In this document: piece by piece, positions 7,863 through 15,656 of the stretch | Position numbering within the stretch: position 1 is the stretch's first letter | Layout of the letters: every line of letters starts with the position of its first letter | Assembly: GCA_002428495.1 (NCBI GenBank) | Contig: DIWR01000024.1 | Location: 135,370 to 199,369 of the forward strand | Direction: 5' to 3' | Source of the DNA: Synergistaceae bacterium UBA6101 | Lineage (GTDB): Bacteria > Synergistota > Synergistia > Synergistales > Synergistaceae | Length of the DNA stretch: 64,000 nt | The notes under the pieces: model-generated | Database searches by the model: none | Seen by the model: the letters and a program-made list of their open reading frames with translations, nothing else | Told to the model about the DNA's origin: nothing | Translations under genes and position numbers: made by a program

Positions 7863-9377
7863 TTAATTATAGCCAATGACTACTCCAGCTATGACGAAGA
7901 GAGAGCCAAAGGCAAATAGAACAGTCTGGAATTTTATCTGCCATTTTGCCCATGTTGCCCAATCTATACGAGCGGCTCCGATACAGGCCATAAGACATGC
8001 AGAGGTAGGAACTATCAGGTTTGTGAATCCGTCGCCAAGCTGGAAAGCAAGGACCGCCACCTGGCGTGTTACTCCCGCAATATCTGCAAGCGGAGCCATA
8101 AGGGGCATTGTAAGAGCCGCCTGGCCTGAGCCGGAAACCACGAAGAAATTAAATATCGACTGGAATACATACATAAACCAAGCTGAAACTGCAGGGGCAA
8201 ATCCGGAAATCATCAAACCGGCATTATGAAGGATCGTGTTCAGCACTGTCGCATCAGTCGAAGAGTCGCCTCCAAGCACAAGGATTATACCCTTAGCCAT
8301 ACCAACGACCATTGCCGCACCAAGAAGGTCTGCTGCCCCGCTGCGGAATGACGTTGCTATATCATTGACTTTCATTCCGTCGAGCTTGAAAAATACGCCG
8401 ATGAGCCCCCCGACAAGACCCATTATAAAGAATTGCGTTGCGATTTCCGGGATGTAGTATTCGTATTTGACAACTCCCCAGATTATCCAAGCCATGCCAA
8501 CAACTATAGTAAGAATAATCAGAGCGTGTCCTGTGCTGAATTCCTCATCTGAGACAGAGTTCTCTTTGAGGTCCTTACGGAAGAATGCATCGGACTCATA
8601 AACCGGTGAAAACTCTGGAGTTTTGCGGATCTTCATGGCGTACCGCCAAGTGTAAAGAATGCCAAGCAGAGTGAAGAATGCCCACATAAACATACGAAAT
8701 GCCGCGCCGGAAAGAATCGGAATTTGGGAAACCCCCTGGGCAATAGCTACGCTGAAAGGATTCATCCAGGAGGTGGCAAATCCGATCTGTGTAGCGGCAT
8801 ATGTTATCATAATTGCCACTATCGAGTCATATCCAAGAGAAATTACAACAGGGACGACAATGAAAACAAAAGGAATTGCCTCTTCTCCCATACCGAAAAC
8901 AGCACCGCCCAGTGAGAAGAGCACAAATAAAATTGGAATTATTAGGGTATCCATTCCCTTAGTTTTTGCAATCATTTTCTTTATGCCGCATTCAACCGCC
9001 TTTGTGCGCAGGATTATCCCGAACGAGCCCCCAACGATAAGAATGAAAGCCATCACACCAATAGCTGAGCCCCACTTACTTCCCGAAACAAAGCCCTCAA
9101 AAGTATAATTGAGGAATCCTACATTACCGTATGGCTCAAAAATTTTGATTCCTTTTTTGACCGGCTGTCCAGCGTCATCTGTTATGTACTTGAATGATTC
9201 AGGGATAATTACGTTTCGGGTCTTCTCTGAGGAACCCATTGTATACTTGATTTCCTTAGTTTCGAACTGACCGACAGGAACTATCCAAGTAAGAAGAGCG
9301 GCGCATAGAACTACAAAAAAGATAATAACGTATGTGTCCGGTACCCACTTTGCCCTGTTTTGTTGTTTCTGTGACAT
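7863..9377 (-). CDS. YfcC-family carboxylate/amino-acid carrier
   Basis: 504 residues with 11-13 hydrophobic segments. The N-terminal segment WVPDTYVIIFFVVLCAALLT, followed by WIVPVGQFE, and the central GMGEEAIPFVFIVVPVVISL are typical of the YfcC/DcuC-like family. The start has GGAGGTGCAGCA upstream. Family members move C4-dicarboxylates, arginine/ornithine or dipeptides. Here it is divergent from a GntR regulator and isoaspartyl dipeptidase, and the two promoters share one palindrome, so uptake of isoaspartyl dipeptides or of an aspartate-like product is a reasonable guess. Confidence 0.88.
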   Translation of the reverse strand: MSQKQQNRAKWVPDTYVIIFFVVLCAALLTWIVPVGQFETKEIKYTMGSSEKTRNVIIPESFKYITDDAGQPVKKGIKIFEPYGNVGFLNYTFEGFVSGSKWGSAIGVMAFILIVGGSFGIILRTKAVECGIKKMIAKTKGMDTLIIPILFVLFSLGGAVFGMGEEAIPFVFIVVPVVISLGYDSIVAIMITYAATQIGFATSWMNPFSVAIAQGVSQIPILSGAAFRMFMWAFFTLLGILYTWRYAMKIRKTPEFSPVYESDAFFRKDLKENSVSDEEFSTGHALIILTIVVGMAWIIWGVVKYEYYIPEIATQFFIMGLVGGLIGVFFKLDGMKVNDIATSFRSGAADLLGAAMVVGMAKGIILVLGGDSSTDATVLNTILHNAGLMISGFAPAVSAWFMYVFQSIFNFFVVSGSGQAALTMPLMAPLADIAGVTRQVAVLAFQLGDGFTNLIVPTSACLMACIGAARIDWATWAKWQIKFQTVLFAFGSLFVIAGVVIGYN

Positions 9378-9420
9378 TGCTGCACCTCCAAATTAAGTTA
9401 TTTGATTGCTAATTTGCCAC

Positions 9421-9487
9421 TTGACTATTTTTACTGCTAGAATCTATTATGTGTAGACACAATAGCATAACGTACCCATAAATGCAA
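9421..9487. promoter_or_regulatory. Overlapping divergent promoters with a shared palindromic operator
   Basis: For the plus strand: TTGACT at 9421-9426, 18-bp spacer, TATTAT at 9445-9450. For the minus strand: TTGCAT at 9487-9482, 17-bp spacer, TATTGT at 9464-9459. Both -10 boxes fall in an imperfect palindrome, CTATTATGTGT with ACACAATAG, at 9444-9465. A FadR-type GntR protein encoded next door could bind there and control both directions. Confidence 0.72.
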
Positions 9488-9532
9488 TATGGACACATTA
9501 ATTTTAAATAATTTTTTTGCGGAGGAATTCCG

Positions 9533-10261
9533 ATGAGCGGACAGACAGAAAGCAAAGCCTATGAAATCGTTCAGAACTATGTCATGGAACTGTATGCAAA
9601 TCACAAATTGCAGCCTGGGGACATTATTTTTGAAACAGCCCTTGCCGAGGAGCTCGGCCTGAGCAGGACACCTGTCAGAGATGCACTGGGGCGGCTCGCC
9701 GCAAATCGATTCCTTGAGCAGTACCCGGGGAAAAGAGGCTATTACATGCCTTTGCTGACATTTCAGGATATGCGTGATGCGTTTGAAGCACGAGAATGCC
9801 TGGAAGAAAAGATTGGCTGGCTTGCGGCTGAAAAGGCGCAGAAAAAGGATTTGCTTATGCTGACTCATTATAACAACCAGGAAGTTAAATTTTATAATGA
9901 AAGCAGCAACTTTCAGTACATGAAGGCCAACGATTCCTTCCATCTTGGGCTTGCACATATCGCAAATAATGAATACATAGAGCACTCATATAAATCTGTA
10001 TATTGGCGCACCCAGATCTACGTCTATTATTTGGGTCCGTTTATCAATGAAGAAAAAAAGCTTCTGAATATCGAAGATTACAACAGTGATACACCTCATG
10101 AACATGCAAACATTATTGAAGCTGTTGCCAACAGGGATTCCCGGGGCGCCGCTAAAACATGTCTTGAACATATCCGTTCGACATTTACCAACAGACTTTC
10201 GAAGCAGTATAGCTGTCCGGCAGGTCTGTTTGAAAAACTTTTGAAACTGGAGGGAAAATAA
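9533..10261 (+). CDS. GntR-family regulator, FCD subfamily
   Basis: 242 residues. A winged helix covers about residues 8-75, with the hallmark LAEELGLSRTPVRDALGRLA. An FCD-type helical effector domain follows, with putative metal ligands in NDSFHLGLAHIANNEYI and the final PHEHANIIEAVANRD. FCD domains bind carboxylates or amino acids. The TAA stop overlaps the ATG of the dipeptidase gene by one base (TAATG). A ribosome site (GCGGAGGAATTCCG) precedes the start. Likely target: the palindrome at 9444-9465. Confidence 0.92.
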   Translation: MSGQTESKAYEIVQNYVMELYANHKLQPGDIIFETALAEELGLSRTPVRDALGRLAANRFLEQYPGKRGYYMPLLTFQDMRDAFEARECLEEKIGWLAAEKAQKKDLLMLTHYNNQEVKFYNESSNFQYMKANDSFHLGLAHIANNEYIEHSYKSVYWRTQIYVYYLGPFINEEKKLLNIEDYNSDTPHEHANIIEAVANRDSRGAAKTCLEHIRSTFTNRLSKQYSCPAGLFEKLLKLEGK

Positions 10262-11427
10262 TGTTCACTCTTATTAAAAATGCTGAAATATATGCCCCCG
10301 AATTTCTTGGAGAAAAGTCCGTTCTGCTCTGTAATGAAACAATTGTCTGGATAGGAGAGGGTTTCACTGCGGAAAGGACCCTGCCTGATTTGAAAATCAT
10401 CGATGCATCAGGAATGTATCTCATTCCCGGTTTTGTTGACGGACACGTACATATCATCGGCGGCGGCGGCGAAGGCGGAGCCGCTACGCGCACGCCGGAA
10501 CTTTATCTTTCCGACATGATCAGAGGCGGAGTTACAACTGTCATAGGAGTCATAGGCACAGACGATGTGACACGGAGTATGGGCAGCCTTATCGCCAAGG
10601 CCAACGGTCTGGTCGCCGAAGGTGTAAGTGCATGGGCCATGATAGGTTCATATCAACTTCCTGTTAAGACACTTTGTGGAGGAATACGTGAAGATATTGC
10701 TATGATTGACAGAATAATCGGTGTCGGCGAGATAGCTATATCCGACCATCGTTCTTCACAGCCGACATTTGAAGAGTTTATGCGAATTGCCTCAGAGGCC
10801 AGGGTCGGAGGTATGCTTTCAGACAAGGGCGGTATTGTGAACATCCATCTGGGCGATGGGAAAAGCGGCATAGACTATCTTTTCCGTGCCGCTGAAACAG
10901 AAATTCCTGTCTCTCAGTTTATGCCAACACACATGAACCGCAACCCAGACCTCTTTGGAGAAGCAAGGAGATATGCCAGGATCGGCGGTTATATTGACCT
11001 GACTACCAGTACGACACCTCTCTTCCTTGAAGAAGGTGAAGTAAAATGCAGCAAAGCTTTGAGAATTTTAATCGATGATGGCATTCCGGTCTCCAGGATA
11101 TCATTCAGTTCCGACGGTCAGGGATCAATGCCAATGTTTGACTCTGCTGGAAATTTTACCAAACTTACCATTGGGCACGTTACATCAAACTATGCTGAAT
11201 TTGTTGATTCCGTAAAAAATGAGGGTATTTCAATGGAAGATGTAGCCAGAGTAACCTCAACAACAACAGCGGATCATTATAAGCTTCCTAAAAAAGGTCA
11301 CATCAAAGAATATTTTGATGCTGACATACTTGTTTTGGACAAAGAACTTAATATCAGTTATGTCTTTGCACGCGGTAAAATGATGATGGAGAAGGGTAAA
11401 GTACTTGCAAAGGGGACATTCGAATAA
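10261..11427 (+). CDS. iadA: Isoaspartyl dipeptidase (beta-aspartyl peptidase)
   Basis: 388 residues, amidohydrolase superfamily. It hydrolyses isoaspartyl dipeptides formed by protein ageing. Metal-binding HVH is at 62-64 in PGFVDGHVHIIGGGGEGG, with further ligands in NIHLGDG and PTHMNR and the catalytic Asp in FSSDGQG. The metal-bridging position, a carboxylated lysine in E. coli IadA just before AISDHRS, is Glu157 here (VGEIAISDHRSSQP). From memory this marks a subset of the family. Translation is coupled to the regulator gene. The final bases CTTGCAAAGGGGACATTCGA lead directly to the stop. Confidence 0.92.
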   Translation: MFTLIKNAEIYAPEFLGEKSVLLCNETIVWIGEGFTAERTLPDLKIIDASGMYLIPGFVDGHVHIIGGGGEGGAATRTPELYLSDMIRGGVTTVIGVIGTDDVTRSMGSLIAKANGLVAEGVSAWAMIGSYQLPVKTLCGGIREDIAMIDRIIGVGEIAISDHRSSQPTFEEFMRIASEARVGGMLSDKGGIVNIHLGDGKSGIDYLFRAAETEIPVSQFMPTHMNRNPDLFGEARRYARIGGYIDLTTSTTPLFLEEGEVKCSKALRILIDDGIPVSRISFSSDGQGSMPMFDSAGNFTKLTIGHVTSNYAEFVDSVKNEGISMEDVARVTSTTTADHYKLPKKGHIKEYFDADILVLDKELNISYVFARGKMMMEKGKVLAKGTFE

Positions 11428-11452
11428 TCAGTATGAAATTGCCAATTTTGCA

Positions 11453-11504
11453 GAACCTGCTTATATATCACATCTGAGCAGGTTCAGTAGCTTCCCGGTT
11501 TTTT
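11453..11504 (+). terminator. Possible terminator after iadA
   Basis: GAACCTGCT (11453-11461) pairs with AGCAGGTTC (11477-11485), and a run of six T lies 13 bases further on. The gap before the T run makes it a weak example. Confidence 0.4.
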
Positions 11505-12064
11505 CCCTGTTGTACATATTTCGGGGTTATTCTTAGCCGTAACGGTGTGATTTTGTATTGGTTTATCGGTAACAAAATGTAAATGCATTTATCTCTCTCT
11601 TCGATCCTAGTTCCCATAATAAACAAAAAAGCCCGCAGCAAGATCCACCGGCATTAAGAATATCTATTCAAAAGCATTTCCCCCGGCTGCGGAATAGTGG
11701 GGCAGGGGCAAAGGGCCGGTGCTAGAATTGTTTTAAGCTTGTATAAAAATCCAAGATCAAAACAAGAAAATTATCCTTTGAAGACCCAATTCCTGAACCA
11801 TGCATAAAAGTTTACTCTATCTCACCGCGTTTTGCCCCCAACTACCGAGTAATCCTAGGCAGTTGAAGTTTTTTTGATGATTCCTAACAAATTCCCCGCA
11901 AATACACTCTTCGCCCGCACTTACGACCGTTTGACAACGTTTGACGATAGTTTGACCGCCCCTAGGACCGCTTCACCACAGCTTCACGCGACATATTTTT
12001 GTCGCAGTTTCACCTCCGTAAACGCCGCTTGCCGCTCCTCCCGAGCAATACCCATAGACACTTT
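11505..12064. other. Non-coding stretch with a short heptamer array
   Basis: No gene is visible. A long inverted repeat joins CCGCAGC near 11634 with GCTGCGG near 11694. Positions 11928-11962 carry GTTTGAC at 10-bp spacing (three units), and similar sequence recurs near 14705. Around 11893-11915 a CGCAAATACACTCTTCGCCC block echoes the repeat mosaic seen at 12.5 kb. Confidence 0.5.
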
Positions 12065-12093
12065 TTGATATTATAACAATCATATAGTATACT
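12065..12093 (+). promoter_or_regulatory. Strong sigma-70-type promoter
   Basis: TTGATA at 12065-12070, a 17-bp spacer and TATACT at 12088-12093. It lies 53 bp upstream of the small membrane protein start and is the best argument that that gene is expressed. Confidence 0.75.
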
Positions 12094-12145
12094 TATATCG
12101 GTCGACGGAAATCGTTGATAAATCTTTTTAGGGAGGTATCTTAGA

Positions 12146-12310
12146 ATGACAAAACTCAAGGACATGCCCCTGGAAAAGCAGGTAAAAATTCTCAAGGTAG
12201 CTCTTGCTATTTCAAATGTCGTAATTATATGCATAACCATCTTCATGATTTATGTTATCTATCTCATTCACAACTGGGCACCGTGTTACGAAGCGTTTCA
12301 CTGGATATAG
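12146..12310 (+). CDS. Small single-span membrane protein, unknown
   Basis: 54 residues. It starts MTKLKDMPLEKQVKILK with a charged amphipathic head. One hydrophobic segment of about 22 residues follows (ALAISNVVIICITIFMIYVI), then a short tail with one cysteine (HNWAPCYEAFHWI). GGGAGG lies 9 bp upstream of the ATG, and a good promoter lies upstream of that. I do not recognise a family. Size and topology would fit a regulatory small membrane protein, a type I toxin-like peptide or a holin-like protein; nothing here decides. Confidence 0.6.
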   Translation: MTKLKDMPLEKQVKILKVALAISNVVIICITIFMIYVIYLIHNWAPCYEAFHWI

Positions 12311-12392
12311 CGGAGGCAAAGCTACATAATGCATATATCCGGAATAACCCTCATCGCTACAGCCTTTTTTCCAGTTGACCTTAAGTCGCTTC

Positions 12393-12447
12393 AAATCTTC
12401 TGCTTGCCTGGGGATACCAGAATCCGACAGAAGAAACAGATCCCCTG
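12393..12447. repeat. Second copy of the 5367-5418 remnant
   Basis: Shares AATCCGACAGAAGAAACAGA and the flanking AAATCTTCTGCTTGC-like bases with the copy at 5.4 kb. A repeat mosaic follows directly. Confidence 0.5.
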
Positions 12448-12655
12448 TCGCCGATGCGAAGCGATGCAAATTCCCTAGCGACAACTGTCGCGAATTCACC
12501 GCAGCCCAAAAGCTGCAAATTCATCGCGGATGCACTCTCCGCCCGCCTTTAACCACCGCTTGCCGATTGCTTGCCCACGCTTGCCAACGCTTGCCGCCGG
12601 TGCCCTCCCCGGCTGCCCTACCGATTGCTCAGCCGCCCCTAAAAAACGCTTAGCA
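12448..12655 (-). repeat. Variable-hairpin array plus 10-bp-period GCTTGCC array
   Basis: Read on the minus strand, hairpin units (GCAGC with GCTGC; GCGACA with TGTCGC) are separated by [GT]GAATT linkers. On the plus strand a heptamer array follows at about 12553-12600 (GCTTGCC at 10-bp steps), and GCCGGTGCCC with CCGGC closes it. It ends about 10 bp from the ATPase stop codon. Confidence 0.78.
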
Positions 12656-12664
12656 CCCGGTCCT

Positions 12665-14029
12665 TTACAGCAGCATCGCCATATATAACGGCAGATGGAC
12701 TATGCCGTCCTTGACCATTACGTCATTGGTATAGAGGATATAGGAACTGCCGAGGCTTTTGGAAAATTTTTTCCTAAACTTATCCAGCGAGGAATGAGAG
12801 CGGTAATTGCCGGATTTGACCTCTATCGGTGCTATCTTTCTTTCTTCGGTTATCAGAAAATCTATCTCCATGTGGTTCGCCCTGTTATTAGGATCGTTCC
12901 GTGAATAAAAATAGAGCTTGTGGCCTTGGGTTCGCAGCATTTGAGCGACCGCATTCTCCATTATCATGCCCTCGTTGATTTCCAGCCTGTCAAAAAGAAC
13001 GGCTCTGTACAACTCGTTCTCCACGAATGGCTTATCCATGAACGCGAGTGTGATCAAAAGCCCGGTATCGGCCATGTAGCACTTCTGTGTTGCTTTATCC
13101 GCGCTGAGCGCCAGCCCGACATGCGGATCTGTAGCGTTCAGGGAGGTATTTACTATCATTGCCTCATGCAGCCATATAAAAGAATCCTCGAAATTCCTGA
13201 AGCGGGCCTCCTTGGAAATTGACGAAAGCCTGTATTTCTTCTCCTTCTTTGAAAGCTGCCCCGGGATACCGTCAAAAACAGCAATCACCTTATCCTCATA
13301 CCCGGCGGCAAACTTTGAAACATCATTCCGGTATAAAGTAATTATTTGTCTCTTAACCGCGTCAACAGACTCAAATTCCTTGTTCCGGAGATATGCGAGC
13401 ACTGCCTGCGGCATTCCTCCGACAATAACGTATTGACGAAAATCGTTCATCACCTTGCGATGAAGGGCCTGTCCCAAAGGAGCCCTGTTATTGAAGCAGC
13501 TTCTGACAAGCGGCATCGTGGCAAAGTCGCCCAGCGCCCACAGGAACTCCTCAAGATCCAGAGGAAACATCTCAACATGCTCCTCTTCAGACGGTATGAT
13601 AATGTCCTGAACATTCTTTCTGATGCGAATAAGAGAACCTGTTTCAATATAGTCGTATCTTCCATCCTCCACGAGATATTTTATCAACTGCCTTGCTCGT
13701 GGATACTGCTGCACCTCGTCAAATATAATGACCGACGACCTTTTGTGGAGCAATGTCGAGTAGAAAGCGGAAAGCTTCGCAAAAAAAAGATCCAGATTCG
13801 AGCTGTCATATGCAAACAAATCAAGGATCTCCACCGGTGCGTTACCAAAGTCGATCATTATATAACTCTCGTACTCGTTCTCAGCGAATTGTCGGCAGAG
13901 ATAGCTTTTTCCAACTCGTCTCGCACCGTCGATCATGAGTGCGCTGGTCCCTCTGCTCTTATTCTTCCACTCCAACAAACGGTCATACAGTTTTCGTTTG
14001 AGGACGACAGGATCTTTTCCCTCGGTCAT
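12665..14029 (-). CDS. AAA_14 / DUF4143-family ATPase
   Basis: 454 residues from the ATG at 14029, which has GAGGAG 11 bp upstream. An upstream in-frame extension only translates the 33-bp repeats (LSNLLFRA) and is probably not protein. Walker A GARRVGKS is at 35-42 and Walker B is SVIIFDEVQQ. The DUF4143 C-terminus carries EIDFLITEERKIAPIEVKSG, nuclease-core-like as in the 5647 gene but otherwise rather different. Family members are abundant, variable and functionally unassigned. A decayed copy of the middle of this gene lies at 1495-1613, so it has been duplicated or moved in this genome. Confidence 0.88.
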   Translation of the reverse strand: MTEGKDPVVLKRKLYDRLLEWKNKSRGTSALMIDGARRVGKSYLCRQFAENEYESYIMIDFGNAPVEILDLFAYDSSNLDLFFAKLSAFYSTLLHKRSSVIIFDEVQQYPRARQLIKYLVEDGRYDYIETGSLIRIRKNVQDIIIPSEEEHVEMFPLDLEEFLWALGDFATMPLVRSCFNNRAPLGQALHRKVMNDFRQYVIVGGMPQAVLAYLRNKEFESVDAVKRQIITLYRNDVSKFAAGYEDKVIAVFDGIPGQLSKKEKKYRLSSISKEARFRNFEDSFIWLHEAMIVNTSLNATDPHVGLALSADKATQKCYMADTGLLITLAFMDKPFVENELYRAVLFDRLEINEGMIMENAVAQMLRTQGHKLYFYSRNDPNNRANHMEIDFLITEERKIAPIEVKSGNYRSHSSLDKFRKKFSKSLGSSYILYTNDVMVKDGIVHLPLYMAMLL

Positions 14030-14087
14030 GGCAGCTCTCACTCCTCGCAGAGAATTTACTTGGTATAAAGGCACCATAGCACCTTTA

Positions 14088-14170
14088 GCACGAAAAAGCA
14101 AGTTCGATAGATGATAATCAGCACGAAAAAGCAAGTTAGATAAATGATTATTTGCACGAAAAAGCAAGTT
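14088..14170 (-). repeat. Three 33-bp-period repeats upstream of the ATPase gene
   Basis: GCACGAAAAAGCAAGTT occurs at 14088-14104, 14121-14137 and 14154-14170, exactly 33 bp apart with AT-rich 16-bp spacers that differ partly. Read toward the ATPase each unit contains TTGCTT, which could serve as a -35 box (TTGCTT, 16 bp, TATGGT downstream of the last unit). They could be promoter, operator or iteron-like sites. Confidence 0.72.
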
Positions 14171-14199
14171 TATGAAATGAATCGCCGCTGAGATATGTT

Positions 14200-14460
14200 G
14201 CGATCTGCTTATCCGCAGCCCAAAGGCTGCAATTCCCCGCGGATGCTCTCTCTGCCCGCCTTTAACAACCGCTTGCCAACCGCTCAGCCACGCTCAGCCA
14301 TAGCTCAGCCGCCTTTAAAAACAATTGCTTGCCTGATCTTACAACTGATTTCCAATTGATTCGCGCCGGTGCTCTCTCCGGCCGCTCTTGCCAACTGCTT
14401 GCCCACGCTTGCCGATCGCTTGCCGCCGGTGCCTTTACCGGCTGCCCTTAACAACCGCTT
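14200..14460. repeat. Partial hairpin unit and GCTTGCC/GCTCAGCC heptamer arrays
   Basis: A single hairpin (GCAGCC with GGCTGC, 14214-14231) with an AATTCC linker. Heptamers then follow at about 10-bp steps: GCTTGCC, then GCTCAGC, then GATTC-type units near 14345-14365, then GCTTGCC again at 14390-14430. Two GC-rich closing motifs (GCCGGTGC with CCGGC) are visible. Confidence 0.7.
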
Positions 14461-14493
14461 GCTGGTCTTTCCCCCGTCCACGACTCATTTTCC

Positions 14494-14522
14494 TTGAAAG
14501 GACCGATCATAAAGCGTATAAT
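14494..14522 (+). promoter_or_regulatory. Promoter of the candidate small RNA
   Basis: TTGAAA at 14494-14499, 17-bp spacer, TATAAT at 14517-14522. This is a near-consensus sigma-70 promoter with no open frame downstream, followed within 100 bp by a strong terminator. Confidence 0.78.
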
Positions 14523-14528
14523 ATTGTA

Positions 14529-14620
14529 GTCACGAAGGTTAGTTGCGGATCTCCGCAATAAACCTCCTCTAAGGATCAGGGACCAATTAAACCTCTCATT
14601 TAATTGGTCCCGCTTTTTTT
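14529..14620 (+). ncRNA. Candidate small RNA of about 92 nt
   Basis: The predicted transcript starts about 7 bp after the -10 box. It contains one short hairpin, TTGCGGATCTCCGCAA (14543-14558), and ends in a perfect 13-bp intrinsic terminator stem (14579-14591 with 14599-14611), a 7-base loop and GCTTTTTTT. Between the hairpins lies a pyrimidine-rich single-stranded stretch, AACCTCCTCT, that could pair with a GGAGG ribosome site. No start codon with a ribosome site is visible. A similar hairpin-plus-terminator arrangement occurs at 16054-16121. No known RNA family is recognised. Confidence 0.62.
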
Positions 14621-14689
14621 GCAAATCCTTATCATACTTCTACAAGCTTAAGCCATTTTTATCCCGCGTTGGCTTTGATCCCCTCTCAG

Positions 14690-14850
14690 CCTGTCCCTAC
14701 GACTGTTTGACAATGTTTGACTATAGTTTGACCGCCCCAACAACCGCTTGCCAACTGCTTGCCTACGCTTGCCTATTGCTTGCCGCCGGTGCCCTCCCCA
14801 GCCGCCTTTAACGACTGCTTGCCTACGCTTGCCGCCCGCTCTTCCATATT
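14690..14850. repeat. GTTTGAC and GCTTGCC heptamer arrays
   Basis: Three GTTTGAC units about 10 bp apart near 14703-14733, then GCTTGCC units at about 14747-14785 and 14815-14835. The following TTTTCCGGCTAAAGCATTTC (14850-14870) also occurs at 16123-16142, again after the array type. Confidence 0.65.
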
Positions 14851-14950
14851 TTCCGGCTAAAGCATTTCCCCTCTTTCGAAAGCAATTCCAAGGGTCAAAA
14901 CAGCCTTTATTTCAATTCTGAGGATTTTTAACTTGTAACAAATGTCAATT

Positions 14951-15300
14951 GTGTAGGTCTGACCCCTTGTAATAGAGCGGGAATCCAGGCCCGGTCTTGT
15001 TCTAAGCCCTCTCTCCGTCGTCCCCGAATGCTTAAATCGGGGATCCAGCGACTTCTGTTTAAGAATTTGTAAATACGCTAATAGTCTAAAATCAAAGCCA
15101 CGGGGCCCCTGATCTCAAAGCGAATTCGAAATGGTTCGGGCACTGAGGTTGATTTAATAGTTTTCCTCAGAATATTCAAATCATATTTTTCCAAGGTTAG
15201 CAAACTTCTGTCAATTATCCACATTTTGTCAAATGTGTAGGTCTGACCCCATTGGTTTTCCCTCATTTAGCCCTTATGTCAATCATACAGATCTGACCCC
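14951..15300 (+). repeat. Three GTGTAGGTCTGACCCC repeats and a CCCCGA fold-back element
   Basis: Repeat cores lie at 14951-14966, 15235-15250 and, as a variant (ATACAGATCTGACCCC), at 15285-15300. Between them, 15015-15140 is a copy of the element that starts near CCCCGAATGC, continues GGGGATCCAGCG, and includes AAAGCCACGGGGCCCC. It recurs near 33.2, 51.7, 53.4 and 56.0 kb. No gene is seen in 14171-15383 apart from the small RNA. Confidence 0.72.
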
Positions 15301-15309
15301 TTGCATCTT

Positions 15310-15351
15310 ATAAAGACATTGTATTGACATTGTCTTTATAATTGCTATAAT
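15310..15351 (+). promoter_or_regulatory. Promoter and operator of the toxin-antitoxin pair
   Basis: TTGACA at 15324-15329, 16-bp spacer, TATAAT at 15346-15351. An inverted repeat ATAAAGACA (15310-15318) and TGTCTTTAT (15331-15339) flanks the -35 box, as expected for an operator bound by the RelB-type antitoxin in autoregulation. Confidence 0.78.
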
Positions 15352-15383
15352 ACTTAAATATGAAACAAAAAGGAGTGACATAA

Positions 15384-15656
15384 ATGCCCCAGGTACTTGT
15401 AAACATCCGTATGGATGAGGTTCTGAAAAAAGATATGGAAAAGACCTGTCAGGAGCTTGGTATGAATATGACCACGGCCTTTACTGTCTTTGCTAAAAAA
15501 ATGAGCAGGGAAAAAAGAATTCCATTCGAAGTCTCCGTAGACCCCTTCTACTCTGACTGCAACATGGCGCACATAAAAGAATCCATTGCGCAGTTGAACG
15601 AAGGGCAGACAGTAACCAAAACAATGGAGGAACTAGAGGCCCTGGCCGGTGCGTAA
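15384..15656 (+). CDS. RelB/DinJ-family antitoxin
   Basis: 90 residues. A ribbon-helix-helix N-terminus (VLVNIRMDEVLKKDMEKTCQ, then ELGMNMTTAFTVFAKKM) is typical of the RelB/DinJ family. The C-terminal tail, which wraps the toxin in characterised pairs, is unstructured-looking and acidic (TVTKTMEELEALAGA). AAAAGGAGTG is the ribosome site. The stop codon lies inside the toxin gene, giving an 8-bp overlap. The antitoxin should also repress the promoter just upstream. Confidence 0.9.
   Translation: MPQVLVNIRMDEVLKKDMEKTCQELGMNMTTAFTVFAKKMSREKRIPFEVSVDPFYSDCNMAHIKESIAQLNEGQTVTKTMEELEALAGA

Noticed and set aside
9437..9985. A 182-aa open frame on the minus strand
   Set aside because: It lies antisense to the clearly conserved GntR gene and covers the mapped promoters.
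12212..12499. A 95-aa minus-strand frame over the repeat block
   Set aside because: It runs through a dispersed hairpin array and an old remnant; there is no ribosome site and the composition is not protein-like.
14077..14167. N-terminal extension of the ATPase with repeated LSNLLFRA
   Set aside because: It is only the translation of the 33-bp DNA repeats; a ribosome site is found for the downstream ATG at 14029.
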